Shown in pieces: positions 61,557 to 64,000 of a stretch of 64,000 nt of DNA (position 1 is its first letter; every line of letters starts with the position of its first letter). Made by a program: the position numbers and the translations under genes. A model generated the notes under the pieces. The model saw only the letters and a program-made list of their open reading frames with translations. It was not told the DNA's origin and did no database searches. Origin of the DNA: Clostridia bacterium (GTDB taxonomy: Bacteria; Bacillota; Clostridia; Oscillospirales; Butyricicoccaceae); assembly GCA_017408985.1 (NCBI GenBank), contig JAFQTO010000070.1, forward strand, positions 81,934 through 145,933, read 5' to 3'.

Positions 61557-63554
61557 ATGGCAAAATATATACCTTTTCCCTTTTATCACGATGACGTACC
61601 CGTTGACCTGTCCTTCGTTTATGAGCAGGAGAAGCCTGCGGGCAAGCACGGTTTTCTGACCGTCAAGGACGGAGACTTTTACTTTGAGGACGGCACTTTG
61701 GGCCGTTTCTGGGGTACCAATTTCAACGGCGGCGCCAACTTCCCCACCCGTGAATACAGCCGTATGATAGCCAAGCGGCTTGCCAAGATAGGCGTGAATA
61801 TAGTGCGTTTTCATCAGTTGGACGCAGAGTGGGACACCCCCAATCTGTACGCTATGAGCAAGGGCAAGCGGCTCAGCAATACCCGCAGCTTTGACCCCGA
61901 GAGTATGGACAGACTGGACTATCTCATCTACTGCCTCAAAGAAGAGGGCATCTACGGCTATATCGACATCTTCACCTACCGCCGCTGGAAGATAGATGAC
62001 GGCGTGGAAAACGCCGACCTGATGGCACGCGACAACCATCTGCCCTACGTTATGTACGACAGACGGATGATCGAACTGCAAAAAGAGGCTGTCCGCGACT
62101 TTTTCGGCCATTTTAATCCCTACACGGGACTCAAACATTGCGACGACCCCTTCTTTGCAATGGGCGAGGTGGTCAACGAGTGCGATATGTTCTCCTACAA
62201 GATAGAGTTGGAGCCCTACGTCAGCCGCTTCCGCGTTATGTTCAGAGAGTGGCTTGACAAAAACGGCATCAGCTATGACGCCGAAAACTGCGACGTCAAC
62301 GAGGAGAGCCCCGAGCTTCACGCCTTCCGCACAGAGGTGCAGCGCAGCTATTTTGCCGAGATGATGGAGTGTATGCGGGATGCGGGCATCAAGTTCCCCA
62401 TAACCGGCACTAACTGGTCGCTGGGCAGCATACTCAACTACAGCCGTCTTGCCGCCAACAACGCATCGCTGGCAGCTCACGACGTCTGCGATTTTACCGA
62501 CTCTCACGCATACCAGTACGACTGGAATTGGGAGCAGAACCGCGCAAGACAGACGGCGTTTACACAGTTTATCAATCCCGAGACAAACACTCTTGCAAGA
62601 TTTACGCTGGAAAACAAGCCGTTTTTCTGCTCCGAGTGGGATCTGCCCTGGCCCAACGAGCATCGGGCAGAAAGTCCCATACTCTACGCCGCCATCGGCT
62701 CCTTCCAGAAATGGGCAGGCTACGCAATACACACCTACGCCTACAGCACCCGTCTGGAAAATATGAAGATGCTGGGCAAGGAGGTCTCCTCCACAGCTAT
62801 AGGCAACGTTGCCTACCGCGAGGGAATATTCTCCACCTGGAACGACCCTGCAAAGTTCGGTCTGTTCTACCATGCGGCGCTTATCACACGCCGTCAGGAC
62901 GTCAATCCCTGCGACACCCAAAAGCTCATATATATGGAGTCTGACCCCACCAAGGTGCACACATCCGGCGAAGCGCTGGAGACTCAGGAATACTGCAAGG
63001 TGCGCGGCACTCTTGAGCGCAGAGAGGGCGTGCTGGAGCTTAACGAGCGGATAGCCGACACATCCTCGGGCGAGATGCGCTCTGTTGACGGGCAGCTTTA
63101 CCGCAACTGGACGGACAAAAACTACGGCACTATCGACTCTGCGCGTACCAAGTGCGCATACGGTTTCCTCGCCAAAAACGGGAATATCGAGATGAATGGG
63201 CTGAGCGTTAAGAGCGATACAGATTTTGCCGTTATCGCTCTGTCCTCTCTGACCGATGATGCGCTGTGCGACACCGATAATATACTGATGACTGCCGTGG
63301 GCAGAGCGCGAAACACGGGCGCGAAGTTTGACGGCGAGTATATGCTGGAGCTTGGTACCGCCCCCGTGGAGATAGAGGTCATTGAGGCGGAGATATCCCT
63401 CAGAACCAAACACGAGCGCGGTTTCCGCGTATGGAGCGTAAATCCCGAAGGCTTCTACTACGGCATCATCCCCTCCCGTTATGAGGACGGCTGCCTCAGG
63501 TTCAAAATAGGCAGTGAGTACCCCAGTATGTACTATCTGATAACGAAGGAATAA
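61557..63554 (+). CDS. Glycoside hydrolase, clan A-like (cellulase/GH5-type fold)
   Basis: 665 residues. The TIM-barrel N-terminal 400 residues contain RFWGTNFNGGANFP, KIGVNIVRFHQLDAEWD, FAMGEVVNECDMF (acid/base Glu of the GxVNE block) and FFCSEWDLPWPNEHR (nucleophile Glu), as in clan A enzymes. Then a beta-rich C-terminus. No signal peptide, so it would act on an imported or internally made glycoside. It lies 10 bases after the isomerase-like gene, in the same operon. Substrate unknown. Confidence 0.83.
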   Translation: MAKYIPFPFYHDDVPVDLSFVYEQEKPAGKHGFLTVKDGDFYFEDGTLGRFWGTNFNGGANFPTREYSRMIAKRLAKIGVNIVRFHQLDAEWDTPNLYAMSKGKRLSNTRSFDPESMDRLDYLIYCLKEEGIYGYIDIFTYRRWKIDDGVENADLMARDNHLPYVMYDRRMIELQKEAVRDFFGHFNPYTGLKHCDDPFFAMGEVVNECDMFSYKIELEPYVSRFRVMFREWLDKNGISYDAENCDVNEESPELHAFRTEVQRSYFAEMMECMRDAGIKFPITGTNWSLGSILNYSRLAANNASLAAHDVCDFTDSHAYQYDWNWEQNRARQTAFTQFINPETNTLARFTLENKPFFCSEWDLPWPNEHRAESPILYAAIGSFQKWAGYAIHTYAYSTRLENMKMLGKEVSSTAIGNVAYREGIFSTWNDPAKFGLFYHAALITRRQDVNPCDTQKLIYMESDPTKVHTSGEALETQEYCKVRGTLERREGVLELNERIADTSSGEMRSVDGQLYRNWTDKNYGTIDSARTKCAYGFLAKNGNIEMNGLSVKSDTDFAVIALSSLTDDALCDTDNILMTAVGRARNTGAKFDGEYMLELGTAPVEIEVIEAEISLRTKHERGFRVWSVNPEGFYYGIIPSRYEDGCLRFKIGSEYPSMYYLITKE

Positions 63555-63600
63555 GTGCAAATAAGGAACATAAAAAACACGGTTCAAACGATGGGTGTTC

Positions 63601-63635
63601 GTAAAACAGTTAAACCAAAGATTTAACTATTTTAC
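63601..63635. other. Imperfect palindrome in the 3' region
   Basis: GTAAAACAGTTAAA and TTTAACTATTTTAC with 7 bases between (one mismatch). A+T-rich, no U-run; an operator or 3'-end structure. Confidence 0.45.
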
Positions 63636-63670
63636 GGCATCTGTAAGACGGGGTTGGTAATCAACAACGA

Positions 63671-63716
63671 AAAATGAGTGATGCCAGGTCGAAAGACTGA
63701 GCATCACCCATTTTTT
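63671..63716 (+). terminator. Terminator of the glycoside hydrolase operon
   Basis: AAAATGAGTGATGC pairs with GCATCACCCATTTT (one mismatch), then a T-run. Loop of 16 bases contains AGGTCGAAAGACT. Located 117 bases beyond the stop. Confidence 0.65.
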
Positions 63717-63768
63717 ATCTTAGCGGTTTTGCGCATATATGGTTAAATATCTTATTGTAAACACTTAC

Positions 63769-64000
63769 TCAAAATGGCAAGTTGCAATAATGCGCATCCT
63801 TTAGTTTCTGCAATTCCTCGACTATTTCTGCCGGACAATTAAATAAATACTCTTGGAGTGAAGGACACAGAGTATACTGTCTCACATTCCCAGGGCCTGT
63901 CCATTCGCTTGCGTAGACAAGATTGTTTTGGACAAGAAATTCAAGGCAAGTTCCATAGTTTTTTGAAAGTGTATCATCTAAGGTGTTTTTGCTTTCCCAC
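63769..64000 (-). CDS. Unknown protein, N-terminal part outside the window
   Basis: The minus strand is open from the right edge to TGA at 63769: 76 residues beginning ESKNTLDDTLSKNYGTCLEFLVQNN and ending KDAHYCNLPF. It looks cytoplasmic, with WTGPGNVRQYTLCPSLQEYL giving a hint of a winged-helix end, but I recognise no family. It is A+T-richer than most genes here, suggesting acquisition. The partner strand has no competing frame. Confidence 0.55.
   Translation of the reverse strand, partial: WESKNTLDDTLSKNYGTCLEFLVQNNLVYASEWTGPGNVRQYTLCPSLQEYLFNCPAEIVEELQKLKDAHYCNLPF

Noticed and set aside
61539..63587. 682-codon antisense frame over the glycoside hydrolase gene
   Set aside because: Long only because of codon bias on the real strand; no start context.

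Overview
The window (about 53-55% G+C by eye) looks like chromosome of a spore-forming Gram-positive Clostridia member, most likely of the Oscillospiraceae/Ruminococcaceae type. Evidence: a spoIIGA-sigE pair, the rpmH-rnpA-yidD-yidC-jag block, RNase J beside a TepA-type protease, a type III glutamine synthetase, a thl-crt-hbd butyrate-pathway cluster, strong AGGAGG ribosome sites, and no outer-membrane genes. Both strands are used in short operons separated by clear intrinsic terminators. Many long antisense reading frames are shadows of real genes and are left out.

Layout. 1-9.6 kb: a truncated DUF5693 membrane protein, a metallo-hydrolase, two MATE exporters flanking an SPFH-RHH operon with a palindromic operator, a DUF6125 protein, the first of two ceramidase-like enzymes, and an S1-domain protein. 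9.7-14 kb: nucleoside phosphorylase, O-antigen-ligase-type membrane protein, a small ORF behind a hairpin, then spoIIGA (apparently leaderless) and sigE. 14-19.4 kb: a YtrA-type GntR/ABC operon ending in two duplicated secreted proteins, driven by a promoter with tandem palindromes. 19.4-30.3 kb: FCD-type GntR regulator, RNase J, TepA, a Sua5-CoaE fusion, release factor 1, a P-loop protein, glutamine synthetase III, a degenerate acyltransferase-fold protein and a coiled-coil protein. 30.4-33.9 kb: a CitA/CitB-type two-component system divergent from a SemiSWEET-like transporter and an SGNH-like protein. 34-42 kb: M20 peptidase, LysR, CapA, KDPG-aldolase-like protein, FAD oxidoreductase, S9 peptidase. 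42-45.5 kb: an ECF sigma factor with its putative membrane partner and a membrane-anchored XRE regulator.

45.5-46.4 kb is the strangest stretch: a four-helix-bundle gene between two different arrays of short hairpins, next to tRNA-Arg. 46.5-48.9 kb is the jag-yidC-yidD-rnpA-rpmH block, here without dnaA or mnmE/mnmG beside it. 49-55.5 kb holds a secreted protein, a heterodimeric ABC exporter with one degenerate ATP site, a lipoprotein, a SLOG protein and secG. 55.6-58.6 kb is thl-crt-hbd. 58.6-63.6 kb is an operon of a second ceramidase-like enzyme, a fucose-isomerase-like protein and a clan-A-like glycoside hydrolase. The right end enters an A+T-richer truncated ORF.

Best candidates for something undescribed are the hairpin-array/four-helix-bundle composite (45.5-46.4 kb), the ceramidase-like/isomerase-like/glycoside hydrolase operon with its Ser/Cys-divergent paralogue, and the SPFH-RHH operon with its own operator. 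Functions come from motif reading only; no database search was possible.
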